In this document: piece by piece, positions 1 to 6,200 of the stretch | Layout of the letters: each line of letters opens with the position of its first letter | How positions within the stretch are numbered: the first letter of the stretch is position 1 | Program-made: the position numbers and the translations under genes | From: Lachnospiraceae bacterium | Lineage (GTDB): Bacteria; Bacillota_A; Clostridia; Lachnospirales; Lachnospiraceae | DNA: 7,496 bases | Assembly (NCBI GenBank): GCA_024690425.1 | Contig: JAILCT010000088.1 | Span: 1-7,496 of the forward strand | Direction: 5' to 3' | The notes under the pieces: model-generated | What the model was told of the DNA's origin: nothing | Databases searched by the model: none | The model's input: the letters and a program-made list of their open reading frames with translations, nothing else

Positions 1-1220
1 TAAACCTTGCTCGTAAAGCCTGCAAGCAGCGGAACACCGACCATGGAAAATGACCCGACCGCAAAGGCAAGTCCGGCCAGCGGATTTCTGAATCCCGATC
101 CCTTAAGATCCGAAAAATCCTTGGAACCATGCGATACCTCAACAAGACCCCGCTGGGCAATGAAGAGCATTGACTTTGTGGCCCCGTGGGACATGATATG
201 GAAGATGGCAGCAACCATTCCCGCATTGGATCCAAGACCCATGCCCATGTATATGTAACCGATCTGGGCTATCGATGAATACGCGATAAGGTGGCGGACA
301 TCCGTCTGCCGTATGGCCGTCACCGAACCCATGATCATGCCTATGATACCGAAAACAAAGAGGATGTTGGTGATCTTATGCCCCACCATGACATCCATTC
401 CGATAACGCGATAGAAGATCTTGATAAGAAGAAAGATATATCCCTTGCTGACAAGCGATGACAGTATCGCGGATGAGGAGGCCGTTGCATATCCGTATGC
501 TTCCGGCAGCCAGCTGTGGAAGGGATACAGGGCGCTCTTGATGGCAAGAGCAACACTCATAAGGCCTATGACTACCGTTAACGGGATCGCATATTCTCCC
601 GTCTCGTTAAGCCTTACTACCGCCTCATGGATATTGGGCATAAGGAGCTGTCCCGTTATCGTGTAGAGCATGCTGATACCGATAAGAAGAAGACCTGAAC
701 CAAGAAGGCTCATGATCATGTACTTGGTCGCGGCAACCAGGGTGTGCCCGTTCCTCCTGATCATGATAAGGGCACATGCGGCCATGGTGTTTATCTCGAC
801 AAATACGTAGGCCGTAAAGAGGTCGTTGGTATAAACAAGGGCAAGCAGGGAAGCCATCATGAGGTCGATCATGATGAAGTAAAGATTGAGCCTGTCGCCC
901 ATGATATCATCATTCTGGCCCCTGATACCTCCGATGACCGAAAGAAGCATGATAACTGAGAAGAAGGTGGCCATAAGGCCCTCAAGGCATCCGGCGCGAA
1001 GCTCATTGCCCCAGGGCGCGGGGAACCTGCCCATCACGTACACAAAGGAGTGCCCAATATAGACCGTATAGCCTAGCACGCATGCGCTCATCACGATCAC
1101 CACGGACAGGAGTATTATGCTTAACCGCCTTGAAGCCCTTCCCTTAAGTGCCGAGCTTATTATTCCGCCGGCCATGCACAGTATTATCGAATAGGGGACG
1201 AAGTTCTCGATAAAAGTCAT
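1..1220 (-). CDS. mrpD: MrpD/MnhD-like proton-translocating antiporter subunit, 3'-truncated by window edge
   Basis: An open frame runs from ATG at 1220 to the left edge with no stop: 406 residues of a family usually near 490-500. It is a polytopic membrane protein of the NuoL/M/N-MrpA/D proton-pump family. Visible signatures are the TM5 glutamate in AYVFVEINTMAA (E142), the TM7 lysine in AIKSALYPFHSWLPEA (K228, with the HSWLP loop motif), a lysine at 259 (LVSKGY), the DVRHLIAYSSIAQIGY segment (307-322), the HxxxHGxxKSMLF stretch (H341, H345, K349) and GVPLLAGFTSK (395-405). These lines of charged residues form the half-channels in this family. The start overlaps the mrpC stop as ATGA, which suggests translational coupling. 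Telling MrpD from MrpA is inference: the position after mrpC and the lack of a long N-terminal extension favour MrpD. It is the last gene visible in the operon, and further antiporter-like subunits may follow outside the window. Confidence 0.93.
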   Translation of the reverse strand, partial: MTFIENFVPYSIILCMAGGIISSALKGRASRRLSIILLSVVIVMSACVLGYTVYIGHSFVYVMGRFPAPWGNELRAGCLEGLMATFFSVIMLLSVIGGIRGQNDDIMGDRLNLYFIMIDLMMASLLALVYTNDLFTAYVFVEINTMAACALIMIRRNGHTLVAATKYMIMSLLGSGLLLIGISMLYTITGQLLMPNIHEAVVRLNETGEYAIPLTVVIGLMSVALAIKSALYPFHSWLPEAYGYATASSSAILSSLVSKGYIFLLIKIFYRVIGMDVMVGHKITNILFVFGIIGMIMGSVTAIRQTDVRHLIAYSSIAQIGYIYMGMGLGSNAGMVAAIFHIMSHGATKSMLFIAQRGLVEVSHGSKDFSDLKGSGFRNPLAGLAFAVGSFSMVGVPLLAGFTSKV

Positions 1221-1639
1221 TCGTTTTCCTCCCCTTCAAGATCCTTCATGTACTTGTTGCGTCCCGGTGTATCCTTCTTGGACCTTAATGATATCTCATC
1301 AATATCAAGGGTATGATAGCGCTCATACAGCCTTATCGTTATCGAGAGCATAAGGGCCGTTACCGACACCGACACAACGATACCTGTAAGGACAAGGCCC
1401 GCGGGTATGGGATTGATATAGGCATCCGTACTCATCACGTTATCCACGATTATCGGCGCCTTGCGGCCTTCTATATAACCCTTGCTGGCAAGGAAGAGGT
1501 ATACCGCCGTGTCCATGATGTTGAAACCGATGATCTTCTTTATCATGTTCCTGTGCACCATAAGGGTTGTGAATCCGACTGAGAAGAGGATCACGGCAAC
1601 TACAGAATATATATTGTGGAAGAAATTGGGGCCTATCAT
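1217..1639 (-). CDS. mrpC: MrpC/MnhC, NuoK-like antiporter subunit
   Basis: This is a 140-residue NuoK-family small membrane subunit of the Mrp cation/proton antiporter. Three membrane segments are visible at about residues 10-28, 33-53 and 79-102. The middle one follows MIKKIIGFNIMDTAVYLFL, and the last carries the family signature NPIPAGLVLTGIVVSVSVTA (76-95). The loop between TM2 and TM3 is longer than in Bacillus MrpC, and a charged tail of about 35 residues (106-140) extends into the cytoplasm, so the protein is longer than the usual 110-115. The chosen ATG at 1639 overlaps the TGA of the upstream gene (TGATG), with an AGGGGGG stretch about 6 nt before it. An in-frame start 16 codons upstream would lie well inside the preceding gene and is less likely. 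The 3' end overlaps mrpD by 4 nt. Confidence 0.93.
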   Translation of the reverse strand: MIGPNFFHNIYSVVAVILFSVGFTTLMVHRNMIKKIIGFNIMDTAVYLFLASKGYIEGRKAPIIVDNVMSTDAYINPIPAGLVLTGIVVSVSVTALMLSITIRLYERYHTLDIDEISLRSKKDTPGRNKYMKDLEGEENE

Positions 1640-2607
1640 CACAGTCCCCCCTTTCTGAACAGAGCATAGAATGCATACATGGTACATGCAACTTCGGTAC
1701 CCACAAATATATTGATAAAGAGGATCAGCCCGCTGCTTATGATGTTGCCGGGAGTTCCCAGGGGGATATGATTATCAAGCCCGTGGGCTCCCATATAGAA
1801 ATAGTAACTTAAGCAGGATACGTAGAAGCACAATGCGCTGACTTTGGCTACCTTATAGACATGTTCATTCATGAACTTCTGTGTCTTCTTAAACCCGAAT
1901 GCGGATACATACATGATAAAGCCCGCACCCAGTATAGCGCCTCCCGAGAAGCCTCCTCCCGGGGACAGATGCCCGTTCAGTATCACATATATCCCGAACA
2001 CGAATACAACCGGTACCAGGAAACCCGCAACCTTCTGGATTATTATATCGTTCTTGGGCTCAAGATAACGGTCGAAGGCATAGCTTGACTTTTTCTCCTC
2101 GCCCTCGGCTATAAGGAGAAGGATCATAACGCAGCTTGCCGCTATGAAAAGGACATGAGTCTCGCCCATGGTATCGAAGCCACGGTAGTTAAGGATAAGT
2201 CCCGTCACAACATTAACGGCTCCGGTCTCCTCCTGTCCCTTCTCTATATATCTCCTGGTGACTTCGTTGTTGGCCGGGTTATCGGCCTCTCCAAACTTAG
2301 GAAGCCATGACACGGTCACCATGAGCATTATCATCATCGTAACGCATACAAGTACGGCTATGGCCTCATATCTCTTGTGGAAACGCTTCAGAAAGTCAAG
2401 CGGCTCAGTGTTGTCCTGGATCCTCTGCCTTGCCTCCCTCTGTTCAAGCAGGTCGGCGGCCTCCGTGAGTTCCTCCTCGAGGGATTCAAGCCTCTCAGCT
2501 TCGGTCATCCCGGTCGGCCTGTAGAGGAGGAATTCCTCCTTGCCGTTGACGAAGTCTTCTATTCTGCTGTAAAAAGAACTCTTGTAATCTCTTCTCTTTT
2601 TACTCAT
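1639..2607 (-). CDS. mrpB: MrpB-like subunit: MbhE-type (MrpA C-terminal) domain fused to an MnhB domain, with cytoplasmic N-terminal extension
   Basis: This 322-residue protein has three parts. Residues 1-78 are charged and soluble, with a Glu/Leu-rich stretch likely to form a coiled coil (about 35-66). Residues 80-168 resemble MbhE or the C-terminal end of MrpA: a membrane helix (82-100), WLPKFGEADNPANNEV, then LILNYRGFDTMGETHVLF (137-154), a signature of that module, and a second helix. Residues 188-320 form an MnhB domain with four membrane helices and the motif HLSPGGGFSGGAILG (213-227). In Bacillus the two modules sit in separate proteins (the MrpA end and MrpB); Pyrococcus MbhE and MbhF are also separate. 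The ATG at 2607 is preferred because AGGAG sits 6 nt upstream; the TTG two codons earlier is too close to that site. It overlaps the preceding gene by 8 nt. Role: part of the membrane core of the antiporter. Confidence 0.92.
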   Translation of the reverse strand: MSKKRRDYKSSFYSRIEDFVNGKEEFLLYRPTGMTEAERLESLEEELTEAADLLEQREARQRIQDNTEPLDFLKRFHKRYEAIAVLVCVTMMIMLMVTVSWLPKFGEADNPANNEVTRRYIEKGQEETGAVNVVTGLILNYRGFDTMGETHVLFIAASCVMILLLIAEGEEKKSSYAFDRYLEPKNDIIIQKVAGFLVPVVFVFGIYVILNGHLSPGGGFSGGAILGAGFIMYVSAFGFKKTQKFMNEHVYKVAKVSALCFYVSCLSYYFYMGAHGLDNHIPLGTPGNIISSGLILFINIFVGTEVACTMYAFYALFRKGGL

Positions 2608-2908
2608 TCTCAACTCCTATGCCTTCAGCCTTGGCACCGGCTGCTTCGGCACTTCCGTCCTTTATCTCTGTTGTCTCAACCGCCCTTATCTTCTTAAGAG
2701 TGACAAAAAAGAGAATGGATGTAACACCTGCACCCACTGCCGCCTCCGTGATCGCAAGATCGGGAGATTCGAGCAGGGCCCAGATGATGCTCATGATCGT
2801 CGAATAGGCCATAAATATGATTATGGATGTCAGCAATGTCTTATGAAGACAGGTTGCTATGGCACACACTATAAGAAATAGGGCCAGTATGATTATGAAA
2901 AGCTTCAT
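2600..2908 (-). CDS. DUF4040/MbhD-like small membrane subunit of the Mrp complex
   Basis: This 102-residue protein has three hydrophobic segments (about 2-20, 24-45 and 55-73) and the signature LLESPDLAITEAAVGAG (45-61). That motif is typical of the DUF4040 domain, found as MbhD in archaeal Mbh complexes, in the C-terminal part of MrpA, and in some proteins annotated as MnhB or MrpB. The C-terminal 25 residues are Ala/Glu-rich and hydrophilic. Its start overlaps the mrpG stop as ATGA, with an AGGAG further upstream (about 12 nt) and GGCGGG closer, so coupling to mrpG translation is likely. With the MbhE-like half of the next gene, it supplies the parts that form the C-terminal end of MrpA in Bacillus-type complexes. 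Family membership is clear; naming it MrpB or MrpA-C is a matter of convention. Confidence 0.9.
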   Translation of the reverse strand: MKLFIIILALFLIVCAIATCLHKTLLTSIIIFMAYSTIMSIIWALLESPDLAITEAAVGAGVTSILFFVTLKKIRAVETTEIKDGSAEAAGAKAEGIGVENE

Positions 2909-3222
2909 TTCCCGCCTGTCTCCTCCTTAACCGCATCTTCATCTATACTGTATTCCATACGCATGATAACATGCGATGAAACGGATGATGTCATCCACAA
3001 AAAGATGACAACTATAAACATCTTAAGGGAAAACCAGGAAAATCCCTTAAGGATGGCAAGTCCCAGGGCTCCGAGCAGAAGTCCCAGGGTGTCGCCTATC
3101 GCAGCGGCGTGCATCCTGTTCATGCAGAACCTGAACTTATAGACACCGTATACAGCTATGCTCTCCATGCACGCTGCAAATATGAGGCATATGGCAGCTG
3201 CACAAAAACGTACCCATTCCAT
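2905..3222 (-). CDS. mrpG: MrpG/MnhG antiporter subunit
   Basis: This is a 105-residue subunit with three membrane helices (about 5-27, 44-58 and 66-85). The family signature is NRMHAAAIGDTLGLLLGALGL (35-55), corresponding to the LHA-x-KADTLG region of MnhG proteins. It continues with KMFIVVIFLWMTSSVSSHVIMRMEY, matching the usual ending in which the last helix leads to an AHxxARAAY-like tail. It starts 1 nt after the mrpF stop, with GGAG 7 nt upstream that lies inside the last codons of mrpF. It ends overlapping the DUF4040 gene by 4 nt. It is required for assembly and function of the antiporter in studied Mrp systems; the precise role here is inferred from family. Confidence 0.92.
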   Translation of the reverse strand: MEWVRFCAAAICLIFAACMESIAVYGVYKFRFCMNRMHAAAIGDTLGLLLGALGLAILKGFSWFSLKMFIVVIFLWMTSSVSSHVIMRMEYSIDEDAVKEETGGK

Positions 3223-3223
3223 A

Positions 3224-3607
3224 TCACTTCTCCATTTCCCTAAGGAGCATGTCTATCTCATTCTCGGGAGCCTGGGCCTTTTTCTCCCTTGCCTCCCTGT
3301 CTCTTTTATGCTTGCGAAGGACATTCTCATCGTGAACACCCATGTAAACCTTGGTCAGGATCACGACAGACAGAAAGCTTATCATAGCATATATGATGCT
3401 TATATCAAGCAGATAGTCCTCACCCAGCTTAACAGCAACAACGGCCATCAAAAAGATGCCGATGGTGCCGACCATGTTTATGGCCATGAGCCTGTCGGCT
3501 ATCTTGGGGCCGGCCACCGCCCTTATCAGTACCAGGACTACCAGCACCGCATATACAAGCATTATTCCGATCAAAAGAGCGCTTACCGCTCCCTGCGTTG
3601 ACGTCAT
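3224..3607 (-). CDS. mrpF: MrpF/MnhF antiporter subunit with extended charged C-terminus
   Basis: This 127-residue protein has three membrane helices (about 8-29, 43-60 and 68-86). The MrpF signature is RAVAGPKIADRLMAINMVGT (29-48), including the DR pair (D38-R39). D38 matches the conserved aspartate reported as functionally important in Bacillus MrpF. The third helix is LLDISIIYAMISFLS (66-80). Usual MrpF proteins are about 90-95 residues; here a Lys/Arg/Glu-rich tail (about 92-127) is added, predicted cytoplasmic and helical. The start ATG has a very good site, AAGGAGAGG, directly upstream. That site lies just outside the palindromic element separating this gene from mrpE, so the element left the ribosome binding site intact. 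Confidence 0.92.
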   Translation of the reverse strand: MTSTQGAVSALLIGIMLVYAVLVVLVLIRAVAGPKIADRLMAINMVGTIGIFLMAVVAVKLGEDYLLDISIIYAMISFLSVVILTKVYMGVHDENVLRKHKRDREAREKKAQAPENEIDMLLREMEK

Positions 3608-3621
3608 ATCCTCTCCTTAAC

Positions 3622-3719
3622 GAAGACACGGGGACGGTTCTACTGTCTTCATGTATTCAAGACATAATTGTTTCCTGTTGTTATTTTCATGAAGACAGTA
3701 GAACCGTCCCCGTGTCTTC
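3622..3719. repeat. 98-bp REPIN-like/MITE-like palindromic element between mrpE and mrpF
   Basis: Two perfect 32-bp inverted arms (3622-3653 and 3688-3719) flank a 34-nt AT-rich loop. Each arm contains its own inverted pair, GAAGACA and TGTCTTC (3622-3628 with 3644-3650), around a 15-nt core CGGGGACGGTTCTAC, so the element is two hairpin-forming units head to head. That architecture is the definition of a REPIN, a pair of inverted REP units usually mobilised by RAYT (Y1/IS200-like) transposases. Cores of the form ACGGGGACGGTTCT are, from memory, widespread dispersed repeats in bacteria; this cannot be checked here. The GA of the mrpE stop TGA is the last base pair of the arm. No transposase lies in the window and there is no T-run on either side, so a simple terminator is unlikely. 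Confidence 0.85.
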
Positions 3720-4191
3720 ATGCCTTATCAAGTATCTCCTGGGCCCTCATGATCTCCCTGACAAACACCGACTCGCCGATATCCGTAGCAAGATCAAGAT
3801 CAAGACAATGGACCGTATACTCACCGTCCTCTATATTAATGGTTATGGTCCCGGGAGTCAGGGTTATCGAATTGGCAAGGACCGCCTTGAGAAAACCGGA
3901 CCTTATTTCCGGCTTGAAAGTCACTATCTGCGGTTCCACTTCTATCTTGGGATTAAGAACGAAACGGGCTGTTGCGATATTGGCCTTGACTATTTCAGTC
4001 AACAGTATGAAGAAATACTTAATCCCCCAGGGAATAAGCCTGTACAGGGCTATTTCCTTACGTATACTGTAGTCCATAAATCTGCACATAAAAAAGAAGA
4101 TTGCCGCCGAAACGATGAGGCCTATGACGGCCACTTCCGGTGTTAACCTTCCGTTAAAGATTATCCATAAAGCAAACAGTGCTACGTACAT
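3718..4191 (-). CDS. mrpE: MrpE/MnhE antiporter subunit, first gene of the mrp operon
   Basis: This 157-residue subunit matches the usual MrpE length of about 158-160. Two or three hydrophobic segments occupy the N-terminal half (about 2-12, 18-36 and 52-70), followed by a soluble domain with the family signature ANSITLTPGTITINIED (106-122) and YTVHCLDLD. In known complexes MrpE is a peripheral membrane subunit of the antiporter. The ATG at 4191 lies downstream of an AGAGGG ribosome binding site with a somewhat long spacer. The stop codon TGA borrows two bases from the palindromic repeat that follows, so the repeat sits exactly at the end of the coding sequence. The original last residues could have been altered by the insertion, but the protein has normal length. 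Confidence 0.94.
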   Translation of the reverse strand: MYVALFALWIIFNGRLTPEVAVIGLIVSAAIFFFMCRFMDYSIRKEIALYRLIPWGIKYFFILLTEIVKANIATARFVLNPKIEVEPQIVTFKPEIRSGFLKAVLANSITLTPGTITINIEDGEYTVHCLDLDLATDIGESVFVREIMRAQEILDKA

Positions 4192-4233
4192 GCAAATCTT
4201 CCCTCTTAATCCACATTTCGTAGATTCCTGCTA

Positions 4234-4262
4234 AGTGTAGCACAAAATATGGTATGATTCAA
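4234..4262 (-). promoter_or_regulatory. Sigma-A-type promoter for the mrp operon
   Basis: On the minus strand, TTGAAT (4257-4262) is separated by exactly 17 nt from TACACT (4234-4239). A TG pair one base before the -10 gives an extended -10 (TGCTACACT). Both hexamers match the vegetative consensus at four of six positions. The predicted transcript starts near 4227, giving a leader of about 35 nt before mrpE. No operator palindrome is obvious, and I see no clear terminator between the preceding gene's stop (4313) and this promoter, so read-through from upstream is possible. Confidence 0.65.
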
Positions 4263-4312
4263 GGGTTACAATCCTGCTGAACCACAAGCCTGCCTGAAGG
4301 TGAAGATGTATA

Positions 4313-4705
4313 TCAATACCCCTTGATCTTGTCCTCATAGTCCGAGCCGGTCACTGTGCGGAAGTTCTCGAGATAGGGGGTTGGATCACGCTCCACATCA
4401 TACATTGTGTTGAAGGCAGCCAGGAGCATCGCATCGGCATTATACTTAAGCTCGAAACGACCCTCGTCGATACCTGCCTTGAACTTGTCAACCTGCCACA
4501 CCAGGATGTCCGGTATCGTGATCCCTTCAATGTTCATCTCGCACAGGAAGTCCTGATGGTCAAGATAATACATGAACTCCTTATACAGGGCCGCCGAATC
4601 ACCCAGCCTCCTTACAAATTCCCTGTAATATGCTTCATCTTTGTTACTGAATTTACACAGAGCCCCGGCAAATTCCAGGGCTCTTTTATCCATATCTCTC
4701 TCCAT
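4313..4705 (-). CDS. Hypothetical soluble protein, 130 residues
   Basis: I do not recognise this family. The protein is soluble with no signal peptide or membrane helix. It looks mostly alpha-helical, with an acidic C-terminal half and aromatic-rich segments (YYREFVRRL, LYKEFMYYLDHQDF), then GITIPDILVWQVDKFKAGIDEG (61-82) and a helix LLAAFNTMY. Two cysteines (C17, C55) are not in a metal-binding pattern. It lies 18 nt after the stop of the secreted CHAP-like protein and has no promoter of its own that I can see, so the two are probably cotranscribed. Two starts are possible: ATG 4705 with AGAGGT about 5 nt upstream, or ATG 4693 (M5) with GGAGAG. A cytoplasmic partner or regulator of the secreted protein is conceivable but not shown. 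Confidence 0.8.
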   Translation of the reverse strand: MERDMDKRALEFAGALCKFSNKDEAYYREFVRRLGDSAALYKEFMYYLDHQDFLCEMNIEGITIPDILVWQVDKFKAGIDEGRFELKYNADAMLLAAFNTMYDVERDPTPYLENFRTVTGSDYEDKIKGY

Positions 4706-4723
4706 AATACCTCTTGTTGCAGG

Positions 4724-6088
4724 TCATTCAAGCGACCAGGGTATATGCTCCACGCATACACCGCCTGCGCTTCCGTCCATATTAACAGCATCTAGCCTTG
4801 TCGTGATCAGGACTCCCATATTGTCGTACATATACATCTCACCCATATAATTACCGCATTCATTATTGTGATCGGCGATATTCACCGTATAGGTTACATC
4901 ATATGTATCGTCAATAAGCTCTGTTATCTGACCGGATGCAGCTTCATCTGTCTCGTAATAAGGCATCAGATCGTCCTGGCCGTCGGCAACCGTCCATATC
5001 GGGAACTGAACCCTGTCAAGGCCGTTGCTTGAATATATGATCGCATTGATCGTAAAAGTCCCTTCTGTCCTGTTGGGCCTTATGAATACCGACTTAACCA
5101 TGGGATCTGTCGCATAAGCTTCATAAGTCGAGTTCGCGACCGCACACCATTCTTCCTGCCTCATACGGTAGAGCTTGAAGAAGCTTCCGTCCTTACCCGT
5201 CCAGTGCTTACTGTTCTTCTTATCCCTGTCGCTTCCGGTCCTCTTGAAGAAGTTACTCTTGCTGTATATTGCCTTCTTATCTATACGCCATACCACGAAC
5301 TTACCGTCATCGGTCTCATATCCATCGGTAACGTAAACACCTGTCTCATCATAATCAAGCAAAATCATGAAATGCGAAGACCAGTCGTTCTTCTTGATCT
5401 TCCAGTAGCGCACATAGAGGATATCTCCTGCCCTTGCACCGGTCCTCTCAAGGAAATTATATATGGTCTCGCCCTCGTGACTGGTGGTCGTCATCACACC
5501 GGGATCGTATATATCCTTGCCGAATACATGCTTCCATACCTGATTGACATATGCACAACACTGGATGCTCACCGCCTGGCCACCCTTGTAATATGGGCTC
5601 ATGAAGGTCCCGCCCAGCGATTCCGCATAGGCAATTATGACCTTACGGATCCTATCAACGCCTTCACCCGTAATGTAGGAAGCATCGAAAGGCCGGTCAT
5701 CATAGATATACTCTTCCTCGGTCTCGTAATAGTCATCCTGCTCGGTATCAACAACGTTATCGGGCTCATCGGGAACCACGTTCAGGATATCTTCAGAACC
5801 GTCCGCAAGAATATCGTCATCACCCTCACCCGTCTCAATCGCAAGCTCATCGGATGAACTTACAGATATATCTTCATTAACGATCAGGTTATCGCTCTCA
5901 TCATCCGTTTCGACCACAACCTCGTCCTCCACGGTAACTTCACTTCCTTCATCGCTTACTATATCAGTATTTGATTCTGCTTCATCGCTGCTTACCACTA
6001 TATCCAGCTCATCCGCATGCGGAGTTATATAGATGCCCGCAAGTACGAGGGATACGGATACCGCAGCCGCAATGATCCTGCCCTTCAT
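4724..6088 (-). CDS. Secreted CHAP/NlpC-P60-like cysteine peptidase or amidase with acidic linker and GBS Bsp-like domain
   Basis: This is a 454-residue exported protein. Residues 1-25 form a Sec signal peptide (KGR, a hydrophobic core, then the TPHADE region). Residues 25-131 are a linker rich in Asp, Glu, Ser and Val with no Lys, Arg or His. Residues about 140-310 look like a papain-fold CHAP/NlpC-P60 domain: Cys pair in SIQCCAYVNQVW (C177/C178), GARAGDILYVRYW (217-229) and SSHFMILLDYDE with H239. D255 is a candidate third residue. Such domains cut peptidoglycan peptides or amide bonds, though the substrate is not fixed by sequence. Residues about 330-430 match GBS Bsp-like repeats (VQFPIWTVADGQDDL, then a DH and GNYMGEMYMYD), often found in wall-associated proteins of Gram-positives. 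The start is supported by AAGGAG 5 nt upstream. It is first in an operon with the 130-residue protein and divergent from another secreted protein. Confidence 0.85.
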   Translation of the reverse strand: MKGRIIAAAVSVSLVLAGIYITPHADELDIVVSSDEAESNTDIVSDEGSEVTVEDEVVVETDDESDNLIVNEDISVSSSDELAIETGEGDDDILADGSEDILNVVPDEPDNVVDTEQDDYYETEEEYIYDDRPFDASYITGEGVDRIRKVIIAYAESLGGTFMSPYYKGGQAVSIQCCAYVNQVWKHVFGKDIYDPGVMTTTSHEGETIYNFLERTGARAGDILYVRYWKIKKNDWSSHFMILLDYDETGVYVTDGYETDDGKFVVWRIDKKAIYSKSNFFKRTGSDRDKKNSKHWTGKDGSFFKLYRMRQEEWCAVANSTYEAYATDPMVKSVFIRPNRTEGTFTINAIIYSSNGLDRVQFPIWTVADGQDDLMPYYETDEAASGQITELIDDTYDVTYTVNIADHNNECGNYMGEMYMYDNMGVLITTRLDAVNMDGSAGGVCVEHIPWSLE

Positions 6089-6116
6089 TGGAACTCCTTA
6101 AAAGTCATATATGTCC

Positions 6117-6145
6117 ATTATACTGTAAGAAAGTCTTCGAAACAA
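6117..6145 (-). promoter_or_regulatory. Sigma-A-type promoter for the CHAP-like protein operon
   Basis: On the minus strand a perfect TATAAT (6117-6122) lies 17 nt downstream of TTGTTT (6140-6145), which keeps the TTG of the -35 consensus. The expected transcript begins near 6110, about 22 nt before the ATG, leaving just room for the AAGGAG site. The strong -10 and short leader suggest constitutive housekeeping expression; no operator is evident. Confidence 0.65.
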
Positions 6146-6200
6146 CAAAATCATCAGTTCATGCTCACAAAACTTTTCGTATAAATTTAGTGATTTTCCC

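Noticed and set aside
1640..1687. Upstream start for mrpC giving a 156-residue product
   Set aside because: It lies inside the preceding coding sequence; the ATG overlapping its TGA has the ribosome site and gives the family-like N-terminus.
3622..3719. Palindrome as an intrinsic transcription terminator after mrpE
   Set aside because: There is no T-run after the stem on either strand, and the downstream genes belong to the same complex and need the upstream promoter.
3598..4146. Long open frame on the plus strand across mrpE and the repeat
   Set aside because: It is antisense to mrpE, has no ribosome binding site and no family-like sequence; mrpE on the other strand has clear signatures.
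4192..4312. Terminator of the CHAP-like operon before the mrp promoter
   Set aside because: Only weak partial inverted repeats (GGTT/AACC) and repeated TTCAGCAGG-like direct copies; no stable stem followed by T residues.
5204..5857. Plus-strand 217-codon open frame opposite the CHAP-like gene
   Set aside because: It is a shadow of the minus-strand gene, with no start signal; the minus-strand product has a signal peptide and recognisable domains.
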